From NCBI GenBank assembly GCA_030407315.1, contig JALQPE010001741.1:1-49059 (forward strand): DNA of 49,059 nt, in the 5' to 3' direction. The notes beneath the pieces are model-generated. The model searched no databases. It was given only the letters and a program-made list of their open reading frames with translations, and had not been told where the DNA came from. Both the position numbers and the translations under genes were made by a program. Numbering within the stretch: position 1 is the stretch's first letter; every line of letters starts with the position of its first letter. Below, one piece after another: positions 30,398 to 41,914 of this stretch. Origin of the DNA: Asparagopsis taxiformis. Taxonomy: Eukaryota; Rhodophyta; Florideophyceae; Bonnemaisoniales; Bonnemaisoniaceae.

Positions 30398-30552
30398 TAG
30401 TCTCCTAAGCGCGTACCACTTTTATTCCTCTGCGTCGTCGGACGGCGATAGTTTAAATACTGTTCCTACTACTACTGTAATGCAGTGGTATGATCATCCG
30501 ACAGAGAGGCTATCGGAGCTATGACGTGTAAATCAGGATTGATCATCCGACA
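30398..30552 (-). repeat. LTR of copia 3, second part
   Basis: On the minus strand it starts TGTCGGATGATC at 30552. The copia 3 stop codon lies inside its first ten bases. The same 12-bp start word recurs at about 30492-30503. The LTR is completed by 25785-25848. Confidence 0.7.
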
Positions 30553-33500
30553 GTCGCCGCACGGGATGGCGTAGTTAGCCGGAGTAGCTTGACCTGTTGT
30601 CGGAACTGTGCAGGTTTGAGTGCTTTGGTAAGGATGTCGGCGGCATTCGCGTTGGTAGGAATGTGGTTGACCGTGATTCGTCCTCGTTCAATTTGTTCCT
30701 TGAGGAAGTGATATTTCACATCTATATGTTTGGACTTAGGGGTAGGATGTGAAGTGTTGGCGGTGGTTACGGCCCCAGCGTTGTCCATGAATAAAGGTGT
30801 AGGTGTTCGTTCGGGGTGTTCTAAGTCGGCTGGTAGGTGGCGTATACAGTTGAGATGTTGCGCTGTGTGATAGCCGGCGACATATTCAGCGGCCCATGTG
30901 CTAGGAGCCACGAATCGTTGGCGTTTTGATTGCCAAGCGATTGGCGCCCTGTTGTACATGATTACTGTGCCCGATGTGGAGCGTCGGGTGTTCGTACAGG
31001 CTGCAAAATCACTGTCCGAGTAGGCACTCAGAGTGTCGTTGAATTTGGCGGAGTAGGTGATGCCGCATTCGGGGGTATCTTTGAGGTAGCGAAGGACGCG
31101 TAGTCCTGCTTGCCAGTGTAATTTCTGAGGATTGTGGGAGAAGCGTCCCAGGAATCCCGTGATGTAGGCGATGTCTGGGCGGGTCGAGTCGGCCAAATAG
31201 CGTAGGCTGCCAACCAGTGAGTTGTAGCTGTACGTTTTTGTATCTAATGGCTCTGTGAGCGTCTGGGTTGTGTTGATGAGGTCTGTGGAAATTGGTGTAC
31301 TGGTTGTTTTCGCGCCCGTGAGGCCAAATGTGTGAAGTAGGGTTTGAATGTATGCTGGTTGATTGATTGTGATTCCACTTGGTGTGAGGTCTACTTTCCA
31401 GCCCAGGATGTGTTGCACCGGACCGAGATCCTTGATTATGTATTTGGACTCTAGGTGTTGTTTGGCCAGTTTGCGAAGGCTTGGGCAGTTTGAGACGACA
31501 AGGAAGTCGTCAATAGTTATGACGAAGAAGACAAATTTAGTTTTGTCATGTTTAGACTTCAGCAAGAAGGTGCAGCTCTCGCTTGTTAGCCTTGTGAAGT
31601 TGTGCATGCTGAGATGCTGGGAGAGTCCTCGGGTGAATGTTGCGCACGCTTGTTTAGCACCGTACATATTACCCGTCACTTTCCCGACGCAGCCAGGGTA
31701 TTTGTATGTACCGTCAAAACGTGGGGGCTGGTGGATGTACAGGGGTGTGTCGTCGCCAAATGTTTCGTGCAAAAAGGCTGACTCAATATCCCAGTGATGG
31801 GCGTCGTAGTTGTGTGCAGCTGCTATTGCCAGGGCGGTGCGGATGGCATCACGGTCAGCGACGGGAGAGGTAATTGCGTCTGGGTTGTAATGCTCGTTAG
31901 GTCGTTGGAGGTCGCCGCGTAGATTGCATCTTGTCTTGCGCGTGTGCGGTATTCCGTGTGCATCCGTTTTTGTCTTGAGTACCATCTTGATTGGTAAGAG
32001 TTTGGTGCCAGGGGGTAGTTGGGAGTTTGGAACGTATGTTATCGTTCCTCTAGATTCCAAAGAGTCTAATTCTTTGTTCCACGATTGAGCCCATTCAGCT
32101 GCATCCGGAGCATTGCGAGCTTCTGTCAATGTTTTTGGTGTGCTGAATGCTGTTTGACGTGGTTGTGGGGGTGCAGTTGTGCTTTTGTTCATGATTGTGT
32201 TGCATGTTACCACTGGATCCTTGTTGGGATCATACGGTTTGAAATCGCGGGTGCGGCAACGACTGATTCGATTCGTTTGGGGGTCGTATAGGTGGTAATG
32301 ATTCTCGTCCTGTCTTCCGATGTAGTGCAGGAGTTGTGCTCGCGGTTTTAATTTGTTTCGGGGTGGGCGGTCATGGACGTGGCCGAGTTTTCCGAACTTA
32401 AGGAATGTCGATACATCCGGTTTTGTACCATTCCACATGGTGATGGGCGGTTTGCTGTGGGAAGCGTGTGGTGAGTGGTTATGGTAATCTGCTGCGGAGT
32501 GGAGGGCATAGTCCCAGAGTGATGTTGGGAGGCCGGATGCGAGTAATAGAGATCGAGATGTTTCCATCAAGGTACGATTGATGCGTTCCGCCAATGCATT
32601 TTCTTGTGGGGTGTGTGGGATAGTGGTGTGTACGGTGATGTGTTCTTGGTGGTAGAAGTCCTGGAGATGCTTTGAAAGATATTCCTTGGTGTTATCCATG
32701 GTGATATCTGTTACTCGTATGGGTGACAGGGAGTGAAGGCGGGCTATGTATTGTTGTATGTGTGCTGCTGCGGTGTTTTTGTTAGGGGATACTTTGATTT
32801 GGATGTATCTGCTGTACTCATCCAGAAATGTGGCAAAGTATTTGTTGTTATGTATGGAAGGTGGGCTGAAAGGGCCGCATACATCCGTGTGAACGTGTGC
32901 TCCTAGAGAAGCCGTTCGTAGGCGTTTGTGGAATGGTGCAGAGATTTGCTTGCCCAATGCGCAGCCTGTGCAGGTAATTGGTGGTGGGGTAGATTGGAGG
33001 ATTGTGGGTAAGCCTTGTACCAGATCCTTTAACGCCAGTTGTTGGATACAGAGTGGGTGGAGATGACCAAGACGTAAGTGCCATTCGTGGAAGGCTTTGG
33101 TGATTTCATTGAGAGGGATTGTCGGAGGGGGCCTGAGGGGAGGATTGATTTGGATTATGGGTTTAGGGTTTGTATTAGTCATGATGAGCGGTGCTGTATG
33201 TGGTTTTGTATTTTGTTTCCTGGACGAACTGTCCATGTTATGGGGACTTGTTTTGGGTTGGTTGGTTGTTGGTGTTGGTGGGGCGGTTGCCTCTGTTGTG
33301 GGGGGGGGGAAGCTGTGCGTTGTGAGTGGGTTTGTATTATGGGGTCGGCGAATGTTACGCGTTTTTTGCGTGCAGTGGGTGAGACAGCTTTGTGTTGTTT
33401 TTGGCCTTCCTGTGGAGAGAGTGGCGGTATCCTGTGATTCGGAGTCGATCTCGCAGTGGTGGAAGAGGGGCCGTTAGTTGTGAGCTTAAATGGTTTGGGT

Positions 33501-33810
33501 TGGGTTGTCCTGGGATTGTAAGCTCGAGGTGGAGTTTGTAGGTGTGGTGAGGGAAGAGACGGCGTCGAGGGTTTCTTTAGTGGTGCTCGTTTAGTGGGTT
33601 GTGCTCGTGCGCCATGGATTTGTGGGGTATGCATAGTCACTGGCGGGTCTGTGGATGGCATGGGGAGAAAGTAGAGATTGTTGCGTTGCGGTGCTATGGC
33701 GATTATGTGAGACTGGGGTGGTGGGGGCTGTCGTCGAGTGATATATGCCGCGTCTTTTTGGAAGACAACGTCATGCTCTTGGCGTCTGTGTTTTCGGAAT
33801 TGGACGCGGA
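30543..33810 (-). CDS. Copia 3 pol, 5' truncated
   Basis: The main ORF (33236-30543, 897 codons) carries the gag-pre-integrase finger (WHLRLGH...CTGCALGKQ), integrase (VHTDVCGPF, MDNTKEYL, PQENALAERINR), reverse transcriptase (HWDIESAFLHETF, TIDDFLVVS) and RNase H (YSDSDFAACT, STWAAEYVAGY, FMDNAGAV). Upstream, to about 33810, another frame has a Pro/Thr-rich linker and the end of a protease region (KDAAYIT...RNNLYFLP). A -1 shift is needed to join the frames; a run of G (C on the coding strand) near 33300 is in the overlap. Gag, the protease active site and the 5' LTR are missing, cut off at the tandem-repeat junction, so this copy cannot be autonomous. Confidence 0.85.
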
Positions 33811-34085
33811 CGTCCAGTCTCTCTAGTACGGGTCCTAGTCGGCCCCGAGATTTACTAGAACAAATGAACGTCCGCGTCCAAAAAAAATAAAAATTTTTTG
33901 GATGCGGACGTCCACTTTCTCTAGTACATATGGCGGAATACTAGGGCCCGACATCCACTTTCTCTAGTTCATATGGCGGAATACTAGGGCCCGACATCCA
34001 CTTTCTCTAGTACGTTTGGCGGAATACTAGGACCCGACATCCACTTTCTCTAGTACGTTTGGCGGAATACTAGGACCCGACATCC
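33790..34085. repeat. 43-bp tandem repeat (four units) beside palindromic GGACGTCC repeat
   Basis: Four units of 43 bp start at 33914, 33957, 34000 and 34043, each beginning CTTTCTCTAGTAC or TTC variant and ending GACATCCA. The last two are identical. The preceding 120 bp contain TGGACGCGGACGTCCA-like palindromes around an A/T-rich core. Together with 4.3-4.6 kb it forms one family in inverted orientation. Tandem subterminal repeats of this kind are typical of CACTA-type transposons, but no terminal repeat was fixed. Confidence 0.85.
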
Positions 34086-34210
34086 AGTATACAATATATC
34101 AGCGAAAACCGGGAGGGAAGAAATTACAGCGGATGGTAAATTCAGGGCCCATATCGGACCGTATTTTATTCTCTCATTTAGGAAACTGCTCGTATACAAT
34201 ACGTCTCTCT

Positions 34211-34410
34211 AGAATAGGGAATACATATCTGGTCAGAATAGGAAATAAATACGCGGTTAGAATAGGAAATACGTATCCAGCCAGAATACGGAATACGTAT
34301 CCAACCAGAATACGAAATACGTATCCAGGCAGAATACGGAATATGTATCCAGCCAGAATACGGAATATGTATCCAACCAGAATATGAAATACGTATCCAG
34401 CCGGAATACA
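34211..34410. repeat. 24-bp minisatellite
   Basis: About eight units of the type AGAATACGGAATACGTATCC plus four bases. As 24 is divisible by three, both strands stay open over the array (eight-residue peptide repeats such as RIRNTYPA), so the ORFs here are artefacts of the repeat. Confidence 0.9.
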
Positions 34411-34649
34411 AAATACCTGTCAGCATATCGTCGATCACCCATCTCCCTCAATATCGCGTTCTCCCTACCATCCGAACGCCATGCACCACCATCCGCACAT
34501 ACTTCAAGAACCCTCACGACCTTGATTACAAAAAATCCGCTCCTTCCCAATTCCATCCCGCTTTCCTCGACACCACCCCAGCCCATTAAATCATCAAGAC
34601 ATCAAACACGAACATGGTCAGCTAAATCTTACACCACTTGAAACCACTC

Positions 34650-35280
34650 TCACTTCTATCGTATGCCCGAAAATATACACATACCAGAAACACCTCACAG
34701 CTTCATTCCCCATCTTCCTACATCCCTTCTTCACTCTCCTTCAGTCCTGCCGTTCCTGCTTCACCACTCCTGCATCACATACAAAACATCAACCCAACAG
34801 TCAGATTCAAAAGCAACGCTTACCACGACAGATATCCTAGAAACTCCCTTACTTACCTCTCCGAGAGGATGAGTGAATCATCCATCCTACACAAAATACA
34901 AACCATGATCCAAAAACCTTGCAATGAATAATCAAAGTCAGCAGTCCATATCTTCGCAAAACAAGTCTTGGTGCTCAATGAAACTTACCTTCTGTCATCA
35001 ACATTCCTGCATCATCTACACAACATCGGAATCAACCACAACAGTCAGACTCAAAACCAACCTTCCCTCGCAGCATACTTTCAAAACTTCACGTACCTCT
35101 CTTCCATCCTCCGCTCAATACACACCATCAGTCAACAGGCTTCCCATGAAAAATATCGCATCAACGGAAATAGTCAGACTCAAAACCCACGCTTCCCTCA
35201 ATGCATACCCTCAAGATTCGCGCACGTACCTTCGTCCATCCTCTACACTAAACAAAGCAAAGGCGGTCAAAGAATCTCAG
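34650..35280. repeat. Degenerate repeats of about 120-190 bp upstream of the transposase gene
   Basis: Words such as CCTGCATCA, CACAACAT, CAGTCAGACTCAAAA and TCCATCCTC recur in the same order three times (about 34760-34890, 35005-35110, 35155-35260). No coding signal is convincing. Confidence 0.55.
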
Positions 35281-35853
35281 TCGGTGATGAGGGCGGAGTG
35301 GAGCCTGCGGCGTCGACCGGACAGCTTTCAGCGTCCGCTTAAGTCTTGCTGTGCATACTCGAAATCATCGCCGGCAGTGAGATTGAGTATGGCCCAAGCC
35401 ATGGTCTCTGAATCCCCGAACAATGAGATCCGGATCGAGAACAACGAATATAAACATATAATCATATATATGAGAATCCATTTGCTTTCCTTACATGATC
35501 CGTGGCATATCCGCTGTAAAGCACATTCAGATTCCACGAAGTTCGGAAATAAAAAAGTTTATTATTACAAATGAATTAATTGAAAATTCATCTCCCAGGC
35601 AGTCGTTCGTCCTTCCATGCACACGTTGCCAGCACGCAATGTGATGTAACAGTTGGAAATGATTGAACTCTCGGTTAAATTCCACCGTTGGGATGTCAGC
35701 TGGAGTGAGCACAAAACTACTACCCACAAAACTACGAACGAACACGTTACATTCCAAGTCTCGAAAGCACCACAAAAATAAAATTGGTCGCATCTGGACG
35801 GCACAGTCTCCCCTGTTCAGCTCGCAATCCTCCCTTTTGCGTCAAAACTCGAC
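35281..35853. other. Leader region of the transposase gene
   Basis: No gene seen. It likely holds the promoter and 5' leader for the gene starting at 35854. No TATA box or terminal inverted repeat could be assigned with confidence. Confidence 0.35.
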
Positions 35854-38800
35854 ATGGAATGCAAGTATGAAGGGTGCTTCTACTACTGCGTAGATGCTTA
35901 TGCGCTCGCGCTGCATGAGCGAACGTGTCGCTACCGTTTCAACCCCTCTCCCCAACATTTCAACAACGCTCGTGTCCCTGCCGTCACCCATGAGCCTGCT
36001 CGAAACGGCGACCATGATTCCCCGCAACCCAGCTCCCCAGACCCAGAATCTGGTCGTGCTTCCTCCAGCGACTCACCCTGTGACGCTCCACTGCCACCAA
36101 CCTCAACCCCCTCCCGCGCAGACCTCCTCGTGCAATCCCTCGCCGCCAGTCTCACAACCCTCGAGTACAAGGCCGGCGCTGGCCGCGTGAGCGAAGTCAT
36201 CACCATCCTACAAGACCCCGCATTCTCCCTAGAAAAGTTCAACAGCGCCGTTCGCACCGTAGAAGAATGTCGCCACGTTACCGCTTCCATGGTCGAAACA
36301 CATTTCCGCACCGAAGGTTACAAGAGCCACATCATTCCAGACAAAACTGGTAAGTACTCGGCACAGCTGTACCTCCGCGACCCAGTCGACATGCTCCGCA
36401 GGCAGTTAGCACTGGCTAACGACCAAAATACTCTCTTCCACCCCTCCCCACAGACCGCCCCAGACGGCACCGCAATATTTTCTCATCCCCTACACACAGA
36501 ATTCGCGAAAACGCTGCACCAGGTTACTAGACAGCGCGTGCAGCTCTCGGAAGATCCACAGGTCGTATGGGCAGAGGAAACTGATCCCACACCTTCCTCC
36601 TTTGCCGGCCTCCTCCAAGTGTACTCCGACAAGAGCAGCACAAGCCTCAAGAGCTCCGCAATCGTCGCATACCCCATACACGTCACACTGCTCAACTTCT
36701 CCGCCCCCCTCCGTCGCCACTGCATCCGTACCGGCCTCACCATCGTCGGGTATCTTCCGTACATTGTTAACCCTTCGTCCAACGCCTTGTTCGGTGATGA
36801 AATGCCGACAACCTCTAGTTCTGCTAGTCGCGCTCGCAAAATTGATATTCTTCATAAAGCACTCGAAAAAGTGTTTTCGTCCCTATCCACCGCGTTCTCT
36901 TCCGGGTTCCCCTGCACAGACTCCACTGCAACTGCCCGCCAATGCTTTCCCATCCTAGCCAATTATTGCTGCGACTTTCCAGAGGCCAAAGAGCTGTCAT
37001 GCACTCGCAACAGCACTACCACCACACATCCCTGCCACCGCTGCTACATCCCCGCCACTCAACTTGAATCCACCGCGCCACACCAGCCCCGCTCCCTCGA
37101 TGATACACGCTCTGCACGCCAAGAGAGCGCTCAGGAGCATACAACTGCTCCGCTCGAAGCTCTCTCCCTCCTCGAACAACACTCTGTCCTCGAATCGACC
37201 GCTCTTTTACCCACCAACAGTCCCCTAGACCCCTACAACATTTTCTCCTTCGAGCCTCTGCACAATCTCCACCTCGGCATCTCAAAGCTCATCAAACAGT
37301 GCATTGTCCACCGCCTCAGCTCCCCAGACCTCACCACCACCACTGCCTCCCATTCCGGGACACCTCGCACCTTCAAGAAGGTGAAAAAATCCATCCTCGC
37401 CGGCTCAAACAGCATTCTGTCCGCTATCGAACGCGACTACTACATCACCGGTCTTCATGTCGACTTCTCCAAGGGTGAGAAGGGCACCAATTTGAACGGC
37501 CTCTTCACGGAGGACGGCATACGCGGCATGCTCGCAGCCAAAGACTATCACCATGTCGACATGGTGTTCCCTTTCATCGCAGCATTCATTGACACATGCT
37601 GTGACGAAGTAGATACAGCCCCCCTCACTTCCATCTGCACGCAATACTCTGACCTCGTCGCATGGGTCATGAAACGCGGTCGCATCAAGCACTGGACTGC
37701 CGCCGAACTAGAAAGCCTCCAGAACTCCATTTCCTATTTCAAACAATCAATGCTCTCCACCCTCGGCCCATTCCACACCACAGGTCTCAAAACTTTCAAG
37801 TTCCATCTTCTAGACCATCTTCCCGGTGACTTGCAGAGATATGGCGCCCTGGAACACATTGATGCAGGCCCCTACGAACACTCGCATCTTCTGTTCAAAC
37901 AGAGTTATAGGAAAACCTCTCGAAGGCGCTCCACAGCCATGGAAGAGACTATTCGCCACATGGAATTCTCCTTGGCCACTCCAACTGGTCACACCCCATC
38001 GAACACATTGGGAACCCACGCATGATATCGCCCACAGACGGTGCAGTACTCGTTCGCGACGGATTCACCGTTGCACTGCACGACTTTGCCTCCCTGCTGC
38101 CCGATGCAACCCTCCTCGTTGCAGATATCGACGGACAGCCCGATCCTGCCACTCTTTTGCCTCTGCACAACTCCTCGTTCCCGTCTGGCACCATAACGCT
38201 ATTCCAGCAACTCGGTGACACAGCTGCACAAGCGTTCCTCACCCTCGCTAGACTGCGCGCCACGGCAGAAGGCCCTCCAATACATGACATGGACATTTCC
38301 GTCACCGTGGTAAAGTCCGCCTACGTCATGGGAGGGTACGTCCCAGATGCCGACGACTTTGACCCGCACAGTGGCATGCTTCGCCCCACAAACGTGTCGA
38401 GGCACAAGCAGCAGCGCGTCTTTGCAACTTCATCATTCGGCCCCGCAAAGAGATCGCAGTACTCCTTTGTCGTCATCTCCGGAACTGCCGATGACTACAG
38501 AACCATATGGGTAGGGCGCGTCCTGGCACTGGTACGCCTGCAGTCTCCAAACCTGTTTCAACCTGTAGAACTCGCTTTCGTTCAGTATATGACCTGCTTT
38601 GCCCCAAAAACCGCTGTGGAAAAATCACTTGGGTGCATTTGTTTAAAGTGGTCCACATGGGACCCGGACAACGGATCCGTTGACAGCAATGACACTGCAT
38701 CCCACAGTGCAGGTGGTCCTTGGTTTGACCTCATTCCTGCATCTACTATATCTGGCACCGTGCACATCGTACGAAGTAACTTTCCAGTCAAGCCATTTAC

Positions 38801-38894
38801 GAAACAAATGCACTGGTCGGACCACCGTTTCTATCTCAACCGCTTCTACACCAACACTGATTACCAGTTCACAGATGATAATGAAGAAGAATAA
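35854..38894 (+). CDS. Plavaka-like (CACTA superfamily) transposase, apparent frame break near the 3' third
   Basis: Part one (723 codons from ATG 35854) opens with a C-x4-C...H-x3-C zinc finger (CKYEGC...HERTC). It shows the Plavaka pattern: LLQVYSDKSSTSLKSSAI with a conserved Asp, then YPIHVTLLNF, TIVGYLPYI, FPEAKEL followed by a CHRC finger, and FSFEPLHNLHLGISK. Further on are FKFHLLDHLPGDLQRYG and EHSHLLFKQSYRKTSRR. Part two (290 codons from 38022) resembles the C-terminal domain of the same proteins (GCICLKWSTW, GTVHIVRSNF, RFYLNRFYTNTDYQF). The two overlap as ATGA and differ by a -1 shift; one extra G at 38010-38012 makes one protein of about 1010 residues. It would cut and join transposon DNA. 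The next gene converges on it, with only 77 bp between the stops. Confidence 0.75.
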
Positions 38895-38971
38895 ATCTAA
38901 ATCGCAGCACTCTATTGATAATGTACTACATGATAAGCCTTCTAGTCAACGTCACATTTACTGCACTAATT

Positions 38972-41254
38972 TCAACCATCCTCCATTACGCCAAAACCGT
39001 TATCAGCAGTGGCTGCATGGCGCCGCTCCATGCCCCCATACTGTGGGGCATTGATTTCGACATTCAGGTTTGCACTCAGGTGTCCAGCATATGGGTCAAC
39101 GACGAAAAGTTCTGCGCCAATTAGTCCTTGCGCAATCACACAATCCATTACAGCACCGAGGTTTGACGTAATATGCGATTGAATCCAATCCTCGGACACT
39201 AGAACAAGTGATGAGCAGCGGTTTACATCATCAACGACATGAACAATTCCAGACCCCTCTCCGCTTTGCCACACTTCAACAGCCTCTCTCGTCACAGTAC
39301 GGCTTGCAAACACATGCCGTGACTGTGCACTAGTCCGCTGTTCGCTCTCGACAACGTCCGTTTCTTCCCTTGCTTGCGAGCCTTGGAGACAAGACATGCA
39401 GTACACCACCATACCAACTAATTGCTGAAAAGCTACCCCCACATATTGACTGTACCGCCTTGTAAACTCCTTCTGCCGTGCACCTCCTTTCCCCTTCGGT
39501 TCATCCAAACACTCCACAGTAGTCACTAGCCAAGCATCCAGGCGCGCCAGCGTTAGTATGCTCGTCTCTATGTCCATTACTTGTTCTGGTCGTATCGAAT
39601 AACCCCTGAAGATGTCCAGCACATTCACAGCTACTCGGTTGTTAAACCATGCATCACCATTCACTTCCATTTCGAAGCTGTCAGGAACCATGCCTTTGCT
39701 GTATCGCAGCTCTGAGAACGGTGCCGTTCGCCACCTCCCCATATCCAAATCACCGTTGCTTTCCCGTTTCAAAAGCTTCTCAGACGCTTCGCGCTTTTGA
39801 TCCTCTCGCTCGTCCATCTCAGCTCGCGTCGTCAGCATCGTGCATCTAGACATTAATTTCGTGTACCCCAGCGAACCGAACAATCTGTCCCTCGCATTAC
39901 GCTTCCGTGCACTCATCACGTCGGACAGTTTCTGCGTCACCTTCACTTTCAATTCCTTGCTCCCCGCCACAGCCTCTTGACAGCACACACGCTGCTCCTC
40001 ATCGGAAAACACATCACACCACGGACTTTGACGCAGTACGTGTCGCACCAAGTCATTCAGCAGATCACTCTCGTCTCTGTACGAAGGTGTATACCACTGC
40101 AGATTCTTGATGATATAGCCCGGAGGGGTAGCAATATATCCTACACCGTTTTCGCTCCAAAGTGTCCCTTCTACCGGCTCTACCTCGATGGTACGTCCAG
40201 TCCAACGTCTCTGCGTTTGTTCCGCTATAGGGTCCAGCTCCATAGTCTCGTTCTTGCACCACTTTGTCAGGTTTTCCTCAACCGCCCTAAGAACTCCAAG
40301 GTATTTCACAGGAATGGCTTTCTGTATTTTCGACTTACCGCCACCGTGATCACTGATTCTACCTGTTCTCGCAATTGCAGTAAGGCTGGCATTTTCCGCC
40401 TGCAGAGTCTTCACCTTAGCCTCCAACGCAACTATCTCCGTGGTGAGCGCCTTGTTTGCTATGTCCTGGCTAAACACTTTTTTCCAGCTCCGCGATCTTC
40501 TTCTTCTGCGCATTGATGCGACTCGCCATTAAATCGATGGATTCCGGCGGATGCAACCTCTCTGCCCTCACCGTCCCCCATCTCGCACGCTATCGGGAAT
40601 ATGATGTCCTCCATCGCCAATAGCCTGACGTCGCGGGGGCGTTACGCGCATATTTGGCACCAATGACAGTCTGTTGTGACGAGGCCCGCACTCCGGCTGC
40701 TCTCTCCCCTCAGTACCACCTGACCGCCGATGATAGTTGGCATCCTGTGAACGTTGCTCAGAAACAACATCCCTTGCCGCTATCCTCGGGTCCCTGACTG
40801 CATTACCTGCTGGGGCTGATGTACTCGGCATAGTTGGCGCAGTGGGGGTCACAGCCTCCAGTGTCTCGCGAACCCCCGGCTGGGACTCCGTCTGCAGCAC
40901 CTCCGCATCTGCCAACCCGGGAGGAACTACCTTTGCCATAGCACTCTGCCGCAATTCCAACATGTTTTGAGCCACTATCATGTCATCATCATGATGTTCA
41001 CTGTCCCTGCGAGCACGCTTGCCTCGGTCAAGCCCCATCTCTCTCCGCGCCGTTCCTCCTTCCTCACTTTCTCGCTGCGGATCCCCAGTTCTGCGCCGGT
41101 CCGTCTTGCGACTACCGGACCGCGGTTCAATGCTGCCGGTAGGCCCAGACCGCTTCTTCGCACGGGATTGTCGGGCACTCGATACAGCAGCTGCTGACCG
41201 GTTTTTCTGGAGGCCCGGAGGCTTTGGAGCTTTCTTCGCAATACGCTGCGGCAT
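38972..41254 (-). CDS. Basic, coiled-coil protein of about 760 residues (two frame breaks), possible transposon accessory protein
   Basis: The ATG at 41254 opens a Lys/Arg-rich, disordered N-terminal part (MPQRIAKKAPK, several RKK-like clusters that could act as nuclear signals). Its ORF stops after 228 codons, but one extra base in the C5 run at 40575-40579 continues it. The continuation passes through MASRINAQKKKIAELE, and one extra base in the T6 run at 40478-40483 joins it to the 513-codon ORF. The join creates a clean heptad coiled coil over both parts, strong evidence that it is one protein. The C-terminal 400 residues are globular with no family I recognise. It sits tail to tail with the Plavaka-like transposase. 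CACTA elements often carry a second DNA-binding protein, so that role is possible but not shown. Confidence 0.6.
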
Positions 41255-41487
41255 AATGAAGCTTTCCCCGAAGCGATGGAACGATTGAGTTGCACGAGAT
41301 ACAAAAAAGATTGCTGTATAGTGTCGGTAACCACAACGGTCTGCGATGAACGTTCAGGTCAGGTCAAGTACCGGAGAATACGCCAACAGCCCAGATTGTA
41401 TACGGTAGGCAGTCATCAACAGTATTTAATGAGGTACAATTACAGCTGTAGAGCTAGGCCGCGAGCACCCCTATGTCCGGAAGACGT

Positions 41488-41687
41488 CCTGATTTGAATT
41501 AAAATTTGGGCTATTCTCAAAAACATGCACATGTGAACATGTTTTTGAGATGGGGGTGTGCCGTACGGCACAATCGACCCGCTGAAATCGATGTTTTTTG
41601 CAATATTTTTTTCTGCCCTGAATTGTAGAATTTCTGGGCTGGACAGCAATGCAACTGAGCTGGACATCCACCGGGCGTCCATTTCAA
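41488..41687 (-). repeat. Palindromic repeat, inverted copy between two genes
   Basis: A full copy of the 200-bp core on the minus strand. It lies 228 bp after the methyltransferase stop and 234 bp before the coiled-coil gene's ATG. It shares private variants with the copy at 45441 (GGGCAGAAAA in place of GGGCACAAAA, and ATCGATTTC in place of ATCGATTTG). Confidence 0.92.
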
Positions 41688-41914
41688 CTTGGTCTTGTAT
41701 TTTGCATCTGCACGCATAACAGCAACCAAGCAGTCAGGTTCACTGCTCGGACGAAGTGCACCTAGAGTGTGAACGATTGGTTTTTGACAGGCGAGTACTG
41801 CTCAATAGGTTTCACCCTGGACTAATGGTGGCTGGACATGCTGCATTATATGATATACTTCAACTCTGGAACGTAGCTTTATTTGTAGTCGAAATGAAAA
41901 CATCTTTCGTGACC

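Noticed and set aside
33914..34410. CRISPR array, given regular repeats
   Set aside because: The repeats are directly adjacent tandem units without unique spacers, and the setting is eukaryotic.
34178..34586. ORFs with repeated YP or YSGWI peptides on both strands
   Set aside because: They are produced by the 24-bp minisatellite, whose period is a multiple of three.
36348..36356. GGTAAGT word in the transposase gene as a 5' splice site
   Set aside because: The reading frame continues unbroken through it with transposase-like sequence on both sides.
38022..38025. ATGA overlap as translational coupling between two genes
   Set aside because: The second ORF matches the C-terminal part of the same transposase family, so a one-base loss in one gene is simpler, and coupling of this type is not expected in eukaryotes.
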